Source: CAJPST01 sp041795785
GTDB lineage: Bacteria > Pseudomonadota > Gammaproteobacteria > Enterobacterales > Pasteurellaceae
Length of the DNA stretch: 10,888 nucleotides
NCBI GenBank assembly: GCA_041795785.1
Contig: JBHBXR010000128.1
Coordinates: 1 to 10,888, forward strand
Direction: 5' to 3'
Shown here: one piece after another, positions 1 through 5,832 of the stretch
Layout: every line of letters begins with the position of its first letter
Position numbering within the stretch: the first letter of the stretch is position 1
The notes under the pieces: model-generated
Seen by the model: only the letters and a program-made list of their open reading frames with translations
Database searches by the model: none
What the model was told of the DNA's origin: nothing
Position numbers and translations under genes: made by a program

Positions 1-244
1 CATAAACGGCTAACAATCCGATTTTCAATAAAATCCACCACGGAAAGCCGTAGCCGACGGAGAAAACTACAATTAATCCGCTGGCGATCAACAAGGTATC
101 GCTCAAGTGCGGTAAGATTTTTAAGGGTTTTACTGCGCGCCAATCACGTTGATTGAGTTGCATAACGCCGCGCACAAGCAATAATGCCAAACTCAAAAAA
201 GCGCAGAAAATGTGTAAATAAATAAGATAAGTCATAATAATCAT
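1..244 (-). CDS. sirB2: SirB2-family integral membrane protein (5' part only)
   Basis: The gene reads leftward and its 3' end is cut by the window edge, leaving 81 codons. The visible protein starts MIIMTYLIYLHIFCAFLSLA, followed by a hydrophobic helix, LLLVRGVMQLNQRDWRA, then PHLSDTLLIASGLIVV and PWWILLKIGLLAVY. The order of a first helix, an LxxRG turn, a PHxxDTLL motif and a WxxxK segment is that of the SirB2 (invasion gene expression up-regulator) family of small polytopic inner-membrane proteins. The biochemical role of that family is not established; in enterobacteria it sits near prfA, prmC, sirB1 and kdsA, which may lie just outside to the left. Two in-frame ATGs are possible, at 244 and 235; neither has a convincing Shine-Dalgarno sequence, and 235 gives the more family-like MTYL start. 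An uptake signal lies inside the gene. Confidence 0.75.
   Translation of the reverse strand, partial: MIIMTYLIYLHIFCAFLSLALLLVRGVMQLNQRDWRAVKPLKILPHLSDTLLIASGLIVVFSVGYGFPWWILLKIGLLAVY
105..113 (+). repeat. DNA uptake signal sequence (9-bp core)
   Basis: AAGTGCGGT within the SirB2 gene. It is the Hin-type core recognised during natural transformation in Haemophilus, Pasteurella and Aggregatibacter. Confidence 0.8.
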
Positions 245-265
245 TGTGTTGCTAAACGGGAGCTT

Positions 266-294
266 ATTATAAACGATAACTTTCCTAAAAGAAC
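266..294 (-). promoter_or_regulatory. Candidate sigma-70 promoter for the SirB2 gene
   Basis: On the minus strand a perfect -10 hexamer TATAAT lies at 266-271. The best -35 at a 17-base spacing (289-294, GTTCTT) is poor. Transcription would start about 15 bases before the ATG at 244, giving a very short leader. The quality of the -10 and its position support the call; the -35 does not. Confidence 0.45.
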
Positions 295-302
295 CATTTT
301 AG
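285..302. repeat. Short inverted repeat over the -35 region of the SirB2 gene
   Basis: CTAAAA and TTTTAG form 6-bp arms separated by six bases (GAACCA). The repeat covers the weak -35 of the candidate leftward promoter, so it could be a regulator site or a chance AT-rich dyad. On the plus strand it is followed by a few T residues, but it is too weak to call a terminator. Confidence 0.3.
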
Positions 303-322
303 TTTTACCTTAATATGGGTAT

Positions 323-345
323 AGGGCAACACTTGCAGTTGCCCT
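323..345. repeat. Hairpin in the sirB2-tmaR intergenic region
   Basis: The arms GGGCAAC (324-330) and GTTGCCC (338-344), extended by one A-T pair, enclose the 7-base loop ACTTGCA. No T-run follows on either strand, so it is not a standard terminator. It lies beyond the tmaR terminator in the leftward direction and upstream of the SirB2 gene. Its function is unknown. Confidence 0.4.
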
Positions 346-385
346 GAGGTTAATGCAGATAGTTAGGTAGCTAAAAGAGGCGTAT

Positions 386-416
386 AAAAAATGCGGTCGA
401 AACCGACCGCACTTTT
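386..416 (-). terminator. Intrinsic terminator of tmaR, sharing an uptake signal
   Basis: The arms TGCGGTCG (392-399) and CGACCGCA (404-411) close a 4-base loop. In the leftward direction the stem is followed by six T residues (complement of A386-391), just after the tmaR stop. The right arm lies within the uptake signal ACCGCACTTTT (406-416). T413-416 could give weak termination in the rightward direction too, but no gene needs it. Confidence 0.85.
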
Positions 417-426
417 ATCCCGTTAA

Positions 427-753
427 TTAGGCTTTTTTATGCACCTTAATTTGCTCTTTCATTTTCACCTTCACTTCGCGGCGTTGTTTTGAAAGTTCGG
501 CTTTACGAATGATGTAATCGTCAACGCGGGTTTCATAGTCATCGCGCATATTGTCGATAATCGCGCGCACGTCTTCTACGGTCATATCGTGGGTGATATA
601 TTGATTTAAGTTGTCAAGTAACAACACTCTTTTTTGGTTATCGCGGATTTTGCGGTCAATATCCTGCATTTCACGCGCCAGTTTATTCTTTAAACGAAAC
701 ATACGCACATATTCCAATACGTCTTGAAAAGACTGTTTACTTACATTTTCCAT
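427..753 (-). CDS. tmaR: TmaR (YeeX, DUF496), polar PTS organiser
   Basis: The 108-residue protein matches the E. coli YeeX/TmaR pattern almost end to end: SFQDVLEYVRMFR, then KIRDNQKRVLLLDNLNQYI (about 36-53), then RVDDYIIRKAELSKQRR (about 76-92). It is charged, with no membrane segment, and is predicted mostly helical or coiled coil. In E. coli TmaR forms pole clusters that hold enzyme I of the phosphotransferase system and depend on phosphorylation of a tyrosine; the matching residue here is Y73 in DDYETRVDDY. The reading frame stays open upstream to 891, but the ATG at 753 was chosen because it gives the family length and the conserved start, has a GAGAG ribosome site about ten bases before it, and follows a good promoter. 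It is monocistronic, between its own promoter and terminator. Confidence 0.93.
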   Translation of the reverse strand: MENVSKQSFQDVLEYVRMFRLKNKLAREMQDIDRKIRDNQKRVLLLDNLNQYITHDMTVEDVRAIIDNMRDDYETRVDDYIIRKAELSKQRREVKVKMKEQIKVHKKA

Positions 754-790
754 AGTGATTGACTCTCTTGTTGAATAAATAATTGCGCAT

Positions 791-819
791 AATGTAGCCT
801 TTTTTAATAACTTCGTCAA
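791..819 (-). promoter_or_regulatory. Sigma-70 promoter of tmaR
   Basis: On the minus strand the -35 TTGACG (814-819) and the -10 TACATT (791-796) are separated by exactly 17 bases. This puts the start near 784 and gives a leader of about 30 nt to the ATG at 753. It falls inside the longer open frame, which is a further argument for the downstream tmaR start. Confidence 0.7.
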
Positions 820-884
820 AGTGTTCGGCAGATTTTCATAAAATAGATCAAATTTTTTTCCGCTTATAAAATAAAATTCGTTGC

Positions 885-906
885 TTATCAAGGCTTGAGG
901 TGATAA
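885..906. repeat. Dyad upstream of serC, possible operator
   Basis: TTATCA (885-890) and TGATAA (901-906) are inverted with a 10-base spacer. An offset second palindrome, TCAAG-G-CTTGA, lies at 888-898. The dyad overlaps the candidate serC -35 and could bind a regulator. No known consensus was matched. Confidence 0.3.
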
Positions 907-922
907 AACTAACGGCTATGTT
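895..922 (+). promoter_or_regulatory. Candidate serC promoter
   Basis: TTGAGG (895-900) and TATGTT (917-922) are spaced by 16 bases, each matching four of six consensus positions. An alternative pair is TTGCTT (881-886) with TAAAAC (904-909), spaced 17. Both are modest. A promoter must lie in this divergent 200-bp gap, but which pair is used is not certain. Confidence 0.35.
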
Positions 923-953
923 TTTCCCGTTTTATGCTTAATTAGGAATCCAT

Positions 954-2036
954 ATGAGCAACGTATTTAATTTCAGCGCCGGTCCGGCAATGATGCCGCC
1001 GGAAGTTTTACAACAAGCGCAGGCGGAACTGCTAAACTGGCAGAATCAAGGCACTTCCGTAATGGAAGTGAGCCATCGCGGTAAGTATTTTATCGAATTG
1101 GCGGAACAATCCGTTAAGGATTTTCGTCAGCTATTCAATATTCCGTCAAATTACAAAATTCTTTTTTTACAAGGCGGTGCACGCGGTCAATTTGCCGCCA
1201 TTCCGATGAATTTAATCGGTGAAAAAGGTAAAGCGTTGTATTTGAACAGCGGACATTGGTCGGCAACGGCGGCAAAAGAAGCGCGGAATTTTGCGGAAAT
1301 TGATGAAATTAATATTTTGGATCAAAACGGCGAATTAAAAATTAATCGTTTGGATTTCAGCGATATTGCCGAGCAATATGATTATGTGCATTATTGCCCG
1401 AACGAAACCATCAGCGGCGTAGAAATTTTTGAAGAACCGAAAGTCGGCAATGCCGTGTTGGTGGCAGATATGTCCTCCAATATTTTGTCGCGTAAAATTG
1501 ACGTGAGCAAATTCGGTTTGATTTATGCGGGTGCGCAGAAAAATTTGGGACCGGCAGGCATTACGATCGTGATCGTGCGTGAAGATCTTATCGGCAACGC
1601 GCGTAAAGCCACGCCGTCCATTTGGGATTATGCGGTGCAAACCAAAGCGGATTCCATGATTAACACTCCGCCGACTTTCGCTTGGTATTTATGCGCTTTG
1701 GTGTTTAAACATTTGTTGACGCAGGGCGGTTTGGATGCGATGGAACAGCGCAATCGCGCCAAAGCGGAATTGTTGTATCAATATTTAGACAACAGCCGTT
1801 TGTTCCGCAACACGGTGGCAAAACAAAATCGTTCCATTATGAACGTGACTTTTACCACAGGAAATGACGAACTTAACGCTAAATTTGTCGCGGAAGCGAC
1901 GGCAGCAGGTCTGCAAGCGTTGAAAGGTCATAAAGTATTGGGCGGAATGCGCGCGTCCATTTATAACGCTATGCCGATTGAAGGTGTACAGGCGTTGGTT
2001 GCGTTTATGCAAAAATTTGAGGCAGAAAATCAATAA
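954..2036 (+). CDS. serC: Phosphoserine aminotransferase
   Basis: SerC is a PLP enzyme of aminotransferase class V. It converts 3-phosphohydroxypyruvate and glutamate to O-phosphoserine in serine synthesis, and acts on the 4-carbon analogue in pyridoxal phosphate synthesis. The 360 residues match the usual length of about 360. The N-terminal FNFSAGPAMMPPEVLQQAQ is the family signature; SHRGK (40-44) and QGGARGQF (73-80) contribute to substrate and cofactor binding; W102 and D172 (in ADMSS) are expected cofactor contacts; the Schiff-base lysine is K196 in YAGAQKNLGPAG. The ATG has AGGA six bases upstream (944-947). The protein is cytosolic. A strong terminator follows immediately, so serC appears to be a single-gene transcript. 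Confidence 0.98.
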   Translation: MSNVFNFSAGPAMMPPEVLQQAQAELLNWQNQGTSVMEVSHRGKYFIELAEQSVKDFRQLFNIPSNYKILFLQGGARGQFAAIPMNLIGEKGKALYLNSGHWSATAAKEARNFAEIDEINILDQNGELKINRLDFSDIAEQYDYVHYCPNETISGVEIFEEPKVGNAVLVADMSSNILSRKIDVSKFGLIYAGAQKNLGPAGITIVIVREDLIGNARKATPSIWDYAVQTKADSMINTPPTFAWYLCALVFKHLLTQGGLDAMEQRNRAKAELLYQYLDNSRLFRNTVAKQNRSIMNVTFTTGNDELNAKFVAEATAAGLQALKGHKVLGGMRASIYNAMPIEGVQALVAFMQKFEAENQ

Positions 2037-2046
2037 TTACCGTAAC

Positions 2047-2071
2047 AGACGCACAACGGTGCGTCTTTTTT
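2047..2071 (+). terminator. Intrinsic terminator of serC
   Basis: A perfect 8-bp stem, AGACGCAC (2047-2054) with GTGCGTCT (2059-2066), closes the tetraloop AACG and runs into six T residues. It begins ten bases after the serC stop codon and separates serC from the following DUF711 gene. Confidence 0.92.
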
Positions 2072-2092
2072 ATAAAAGGTATAGACAACAGA

Positions 2093-3313
2093 ATGAATTA
2101 TCAAGATAAATCACTTTGCAGGATCAGAACTGTAACACTTTTTTTATCTTTAACATCAGAACGCCGCCAGTGGCTGGAAGCGTTGCAATCGGCAAAACAA
2201 GAGTTTGATTTGTTAATACCGGCACTTCAACAAAAAGGCTATGTTGTACAGTCAATCCGAATTGTGACTAACCCTTTCGGTGAATATCTTGATTTAACAG
2301 ATTTAAGTACAGCAAAAGCAGATTTAGCTTATTTGACGCAATTATTGAATCAACTAAATACAAGCGGGTTGCGTATCCGTTTTGCTATCGGTGAAGCGAA
2401 GACACTGCAGGAAATGACAATGTTGCCGGAATTGATTGCGTCTTACGGAGATTTGTGTAACGCCTGTGTGAATATTGCATTAGATGAAAATGGTATTTTA
2501 AATAATTCAATGATTGAATTATCTGCTCAAACAATCAAAAAGATAGCCGATATTACACCGCGCGGTGAAGGTAATTTCAATTTTACGGTGAATTTTAACT
2601 GTCAGCCCTTTATTCCATATTTCCCGGCAGGTTATCATAGCAGCAATTTACCAAACAGTTTTGTTATCGGTTTAGAAACGCCGGATTTGTTAGTGAGCGT
2701 ATTAAAAAGTTTATCAAAAACAGAACATGAGGTATTTTTCAATCAATGCTATCAAATAATGTCACAAGCTTTGCAGTATCATGTCGATCAAATTATTGAG
2801 GCAGTAAGTGCGGTCGCTTTATCAGGTAATTTTCAATTTGCCGGTATTGATAGTTCGGCAGCACCTTCTAAAAATTGTGCATCAATGACGGAAGTTTATG
2901 AATTGTTAGGCGTGCCTTATTTCGGTGCAGCAGGAACACTAGAGGCTTCTTCACTATTAACTAAGGTCTTTAAATCGATTAAACATGTTCCTCTTGTCGG
3001 TTTTTCCGGTTTAATGCTAGCTGTAGTGGAAGATATTGGATTGGCTGAAGGTGCGAATAAAGCACAATATGATATTCGTTCTTTGCTGACATATAGTGCG
3101 GTTTGTGGTATTGGATTAGATACGGTACCTATTCCGTACGATGTTTCGGTAGAACAAATTTCCGCATTAATGCGCGATACTGGGACAATGGCTTTCCGTC
3201 TTAATAAACCGCTTACAGTTCGTTTATTCCCTATTCCTGAACGAAGAACTGGAGAAATGACCTATTTTGAAAGCGATGATTTATGCAACAGTCGCATTTT
3301 AGCCGTGCCATAA
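2093..3313 (+). CDS. DUF711/UPF0210 family protein of unknown function
   Basis: The 406-residue protein has the features I associate with the UPF0210 (DUF711) family, whose solved member has a pyruvate-formate-lyase-like fold without a known reaction: an IRTVTLFLS start (11-19), PNSFVIGLE (187-195), GIDSSAAP (251-258), GFSGLMLAVVEDIGLAE (303-319), YSAVCGIGLDTVPIP (334-348) and RLFPIP (377-382). It is somewhat shorter than the roughly 450 residues usual for UPF0210 and looks like a divergent branch. It has no signal peptide or membrane segment. In streptococci UPF0210 is next to a small ACT-domain protein (UPF0237); none is present here. Sampled lines are about 27-37% GC against 47-53% in aroA, which suggests later acquisition. 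The ATG at 2093 is the only usable early start; its nearest ribosome site (AAAAGG, 2074-2079) is 13 bases away. No clear promoter lies between it and the serC terminator. hisC follows after 26 bases, probably co-transcribed. Confidence 0.8.
   Translation: MNYQDKSLCRIRTVTLFLSLTSERRQWLEALQSAKQEFDLLIPALQQKGYVVQSIRIVTNPFGEYLDLTDLSTAKADLAYLTQLLNQLNTSGLRIRFAIGEAKTLQEMTMLPELIASYGDLCNACVNIALDENGILNNSMIELSAQTIKKIADITPRGEGNFNFTVNFNCQPFIPYFPAGYHSSNLPNSFVIGLETPDLLVSVLKSLSKTEHEVFFNQCYQIMSQALQYHVDQIIEAVSAVALSGNFQFAGIDSSAAPSKNCASMTEVYELLGVPYFGAAGTLEASSLLTKVFKSIKHVPLVGFSGLMLAVVEDIGLAEGANKAQYDIRSLLTYSAVCGIGLDTVPIPYDVSVEQISALMRDTGTMAFRLNKPLTVRLFPIPERRTGEMTYFESDDLCNSRILAVP
2806..2814 (+). repeat. DNA uptake signal sequence (9-bp core)
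   Basis: AAGTGCGGT inside the DUF711 gene, preceded by T, so it has the 9-bp core only. Its presence shows that this low-GC gene has either been in a Hin-type lineage for some time or was taken from one. Confidence 0.75.
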
Positions 3314-3339
3314 TTATAACAAATTGTAAGGAAATGCTT

Positions 3340-4434
3340 ATGCAATTTATCAATATTGCCAACGAAGGCGTTAAATCCCTTTCCCCATATCAAGCAGGTA
3401 AACCGATTGAAGAACTTGAACGTGAGCTTGGTATTTCCAACATCATCAAATTGGCATCTAATGAAAATCCGTTCGGTTTTCCGGAGAGTGCCAAACAAGC
3501 GATTCAGCAGCAACTGAACGATCTAACCCGTTATCCCGATGCCAACGGTTTTGAACTGAAGGCGGCGATTGCGGCGAAGTTCGGCGTGAATCCGAATCAA
3601 ATTACGTTAGGCAACGGTTCCAATGATTTGCTCGAATTGTTTGCCCATACCTTTGCCGGCGAAAAAGATGAAATTATTTATTCGCAATATGCGTTTATCG
3701 TTTATCCGCTGGTGACCAAAGCCATTAATGCAACGGCGCGTGAAATTCCGGCTAAAAACTGGGGACACGATTTAGACGGTTTTTTAAAAGCGATTAATGA
3801 GAAAACCAAGTTGATTTATATTGCCAATCCGAATAATCCGACCGGTAATTTTTTAACCGAAGCGGAAATTGATGCCTTTTTAGCGCAAGTGCCAAGCTCG
3901 GTGTTGGTGGTGTTAGACGAAGCCTATACGGAATTTACCGCTGCGGAAGAACGTTTGAATTCTTTTGCATTGGCTCAGAAATATCCGAATTTAATCGTTT
4001 CCCGTTCCTTATCAAAAGCCTACGGCTTGGCGGGATTGCGTATCGGTTATGCGGTATCTCATCCTGAAGTGGCGGATTTATTAAACCGCGTGCGTCAACC
4101 GTTTAATTGCAATGCGTTGGCGTTGGTTTCGGCAATTGCGGTGATGAAAGACGATGCGTTCGTGGAAAAGGTGGCGCAAAACAACCGCACAGAAATGAAA
4201 CGCTACGAAGCGTTTTGCGAACAAAACGGGTTGGAATATATTCCGTCCAAAGGCAATTTTATTACCATTGATTTTAAACGCCCGGCATTACCGATTTATG
4301 AAGCGTTATTGCGTGAAGGCGTGATTGTCCGCCCGATTGCCGGTTACGGTATGCCGAATCATTTACGCGTCAGTATCGGCTTACCGCAAGAAAATGACAG
4401 ATTTTTTACCGCACTTTTGAAAGTGTTGGGATAG
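3340..4434 (+). CDS. hisC: Histidinol-phosphate aminotransferase (HisC2 type)
   Basis: This fold-type I PLP enzyme transfers an amino group between histidinol phosphate and 2-oxoglutarate; relatives of this branch also act on aromatic amino acids. From the chosen start it has 364 residues. SNENPFGFP (40-48) is the substrate loop, NPNNPTG (163-169) the typical turn, D193 in VLDEAY contacts the pyridine nitrogen, K226 in SRSLSKAYGLAGLRIGY is the Schiff-base lysine and R343 in HLRVSIG binds the carboxylate. The frame is open back to 3283, inside the preceding gene, but TAAGGA (3327-3332) sits seven bases before the ATG at 3340, and MQFINIANEGVKSLSPYQAG is the start I recall for the H. influenzae serC-linked homologue. 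No other his gene is nearby; aroA follows after 35 bases. An uptake signal overlaps the 3' end. Confidence 0.95.
   Translation: MQFINIANEGVKSLSPYQAGKPIEELERELGISNIIKLASNENPFGFPESAKQAIQQQLNDLTRYPDANGFELKAAIAAKFGVNPNQITLGNGSNDLLELFAHTFAGEKDEIIYSQYAFIVYPLVTKAINATAREIPAKNWGHDLDGFLKAINEKTKLIYIANPNNPTGNFLTEAEIDAFLAQVPSSVLVVLDEAYTEFTAAEERLNSFALAQKYPNLIVSRSLSKAYGLAGLRIGYAVSHPEVADLLNRVRQPFNCNALALVSAIAVMKDDAFVEKVAQNNRTEMKRYEAFCEQNGLEYIPSKGNFITIDFKRPALPIYEALLREGVIVRPIAGYGMPNHLRVSIGLPQENDRFFTALLKVLG
4408..4418 (-). repeat. DNA uptake signal sequence
   Basis: ACCGCACTTTT near the hisC 3' end, encoding part of the C-terminal TALLK. The AAAGTG five codons from the stop makes only a 6-bp mini-hairpin with it, so no terminator is called. 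Confidence 0.85.
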
Positions 4435-4469
4435 TTAAATAACAACTGCATTTATAGAGATTGTTAACC

Positions 4470-5777
4470 ATGGAAAAAATCACGCTGAACCCGATTTTCC
4501 GTATCGAAGGAACCATTAACCTGCCCGGTTCCAAAAGCTTGTCTAACCGCGCTTTATTACTCGCCGCGTTAGCCAAAGGCACGACTAAAGTCACCAACTT
4601 ACTGGATAGCGACGACGTGCGCCATATGTTGAATGCGTTAAAACATTTGGGCGTTCACTATCAATTGTCGGAAGATAAATCCGTGTGTGAAGTGCAAGGA
4701 TTGGGCGGCGCGTTTGAATGGCAGAGCGGTTTGGCGTTATTTTTAGGTAACGCCGGCACGGCAATGCGCCCGTTAGCGGCGGCGCTTTGTTTGGCAAATC
4801 CCGCTACGCAAGGGAAATGCGAAATCGTTCTGACCGGCGAACCGCGTATGAAAGAGCGTCCGATTAAACACTTGGTGGACGCTTTGTTGCAAGCAGGTGC
4901 TGATATTCAATATTTGGAACAGGACGGTTATCCGCCACTGGCTATCCGCAATACAGGACTGAAAGGCGGTAAAGTAAAAATCGACGGTTCGGTTTCTTCG
5001 CAATTTTTGACCGCACTTTTAATGGCGGCGCCACTGTCGTCGGCAGATACGGAAATTGAAATCATCGGTGAATTGGTTTCCAAGCCTTATATTGATATCA
5101 CCTTGAATATGATGAAAATTTTCGGTGTAAATGTGGAAAATCAAGATTATCATCGTTTCTTGGTTAAAGGCTGTCAGCAATATCAATCGCCGCAAACCTT
5201 CTTAGTGGAAGGGGATGCCTCTTCCGCTTCTTACTTTCTTGCCGCCGGTGCGATTAAAGGTAAGGTTCGGGTGACCGGTGTCGGCAAAAACAGCATTCAG
5301 GGCGATCGTTTATTCGCCGACGTGTTGGAAAAAATGGGCGCGCGTATTACTTGGGGCGACGATTATATTGAAGCGGAACAAGGCAGATTGGTCGGGATTG
5401 ATATGGATATGAACCATATTCCCGATGCGGCAATGACTATCGCGACTACCGCTTTATTTGCCGAGGGCGAAACCGTTATCCGCAATATCTATAACTGGCG
5501 CGTCAAAGAAACCGATCGCCTGAGCGCAATGGCGACCGAGCTGCGTAAAATCGGCGCCGAAGTGGAGGAAGGTGAAGATTTTATCCGCATTCAACCGATG
5601 ACATTGGAAGGCTTTAAACACGCGGAAATTGAAACCTACAACGATCACCGCATGGCGATGTGCTTTGCGCTCATTGCTTTATCGGAAACCCCGGTCACCA
5701 TTTTGGATCCGAAATGCACCGCCAAAACCTTTCCGACATTCTTTGACGAATTTTTGCGGATGGTAAAAGAAGAATAA
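4470..5777 (+). CDS. aroA: 3-phosphoshikimate 1-carboxyvinyltransferase (EPSP synthase)
   Basis: AroA joins shikimate 3-phosphate to phosphoenolpyruvate, giving EPSP in the shikimate pathway to chorismate; it is cytosolic. The 435 residues (usual length about 427-435) carry the two family signatures: LFLGNAGTAMRPL (90-102) and RVKETDRLSAMATELRKIG (344-362). Key residues align with the E. coli enzyme: K22 and R27 in LPGSKSLSNRA, G96 and T97, R100, D319 in HIPDAAM, E347, and H393/R394 in YNDHRMAM. The NAGTAMRPL loop is of the usual class I type. The ATG at 4470 was preferred over an in-frame TTG at 4461 because AGAGA (4456-4460) is nine bases before the ATG and abuts the TTG, and because MEKITL is the family start. 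An uptake signal is inside and another overlaps the stop codon; no terminator hairpin is seen before the next gene. Confidence 0.98.
   Translation: MEKITLNPIFRIEGTINLPGSKSLSNRALLLAALAKGTTKVTNLLDSDDVRHMLNALKHLGVHYQLSEDKSVCEVQGLGGAFEWQSGLALFLGNAGTAMRPLAAALCLANPATQGKCEIVLTGEPRMKERPIKHLVDALLQAGADIQYLEQDGYPPLAIRNTGLKGGKVKIDGSVSSQFLTALLMAAPLSSADTEIEIIGELVSKPYIDITLNMMKIFGVNVENQDYHRFLVKGCQQYQSPQTFLVEGDASSASYFLAAGAIKGKVRVTGVGKNSIQGDRLFADVLEKMGARITWGDDYIEAEQGRLVGIDMDMNHIPDAAMTIATTALFAEGETVIRNIYNWRVKETDRLSAMATELRKIGAEVEEGEDFIRIQPMTLEGFKHAEIETYNDHRMAMCFALIALSETPVTILDPKCTAKTFPTFFDEFLRMVKEE
5010..5020 (-). repeat. DNA uptake signal sequence
   Basis: ACCGCACTTTT inside aroA, in the codons for FLTALLM. Confidence 0.85.
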
Positions 5778-5786
5778 AAGTGCGGT
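5777..5786 (+). repeat. DNA uptake signal sequence overlapping the aroA stop
   Basis: AAAGTGCGGT begins at the last base of the aroA stop codon and is followed by CGGTTTTTAG, a T-rich flank typical of the extended signal. It is unpaired, so no terminator forms. Confidence 0.88.
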
Positions 5787-5832
5787 CGGTTTTTAGTGAG
5801 TTTTGTGACGATTGATACGGAAAGAAAAAAAT

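Noticed and set aside
754..891. N-terminal extension of tmaR
   Set aside because: The family starts at the ATG at 753, and the extension covers the best promoter; it is absent from the E. coli protein.
1335..1640. Minus-strand open frame inside serC
   Set aside because: It is fully antisense to a conserved gene, has no family features, and no ribosome site was seen; a shadow frame.
2360..2368. Possible Apl-type uptake signal (ACAAGCGGT)
   Set aside because: The sequence is ACAAGCGGG, one mismatch, and all other signals are of the Hin type.
3095..3102. AGTGCGGT inside the DUF711 gene as another uptake signal
   Set aside because: It is preceded by T, so the required AAG start of the core is missing.
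4412..4425. CACTTT-TG-AAAGTG as a hisC terminator
   Set aside because: The stem is six weak pairs with a 2-base loop inside the coding sequence, and no T-run follows.
4591..5003. Minus-strand open frames within aroA
   Set aside because: They are antisense to conserved aroA sequence and show no recognisable protein pattern.
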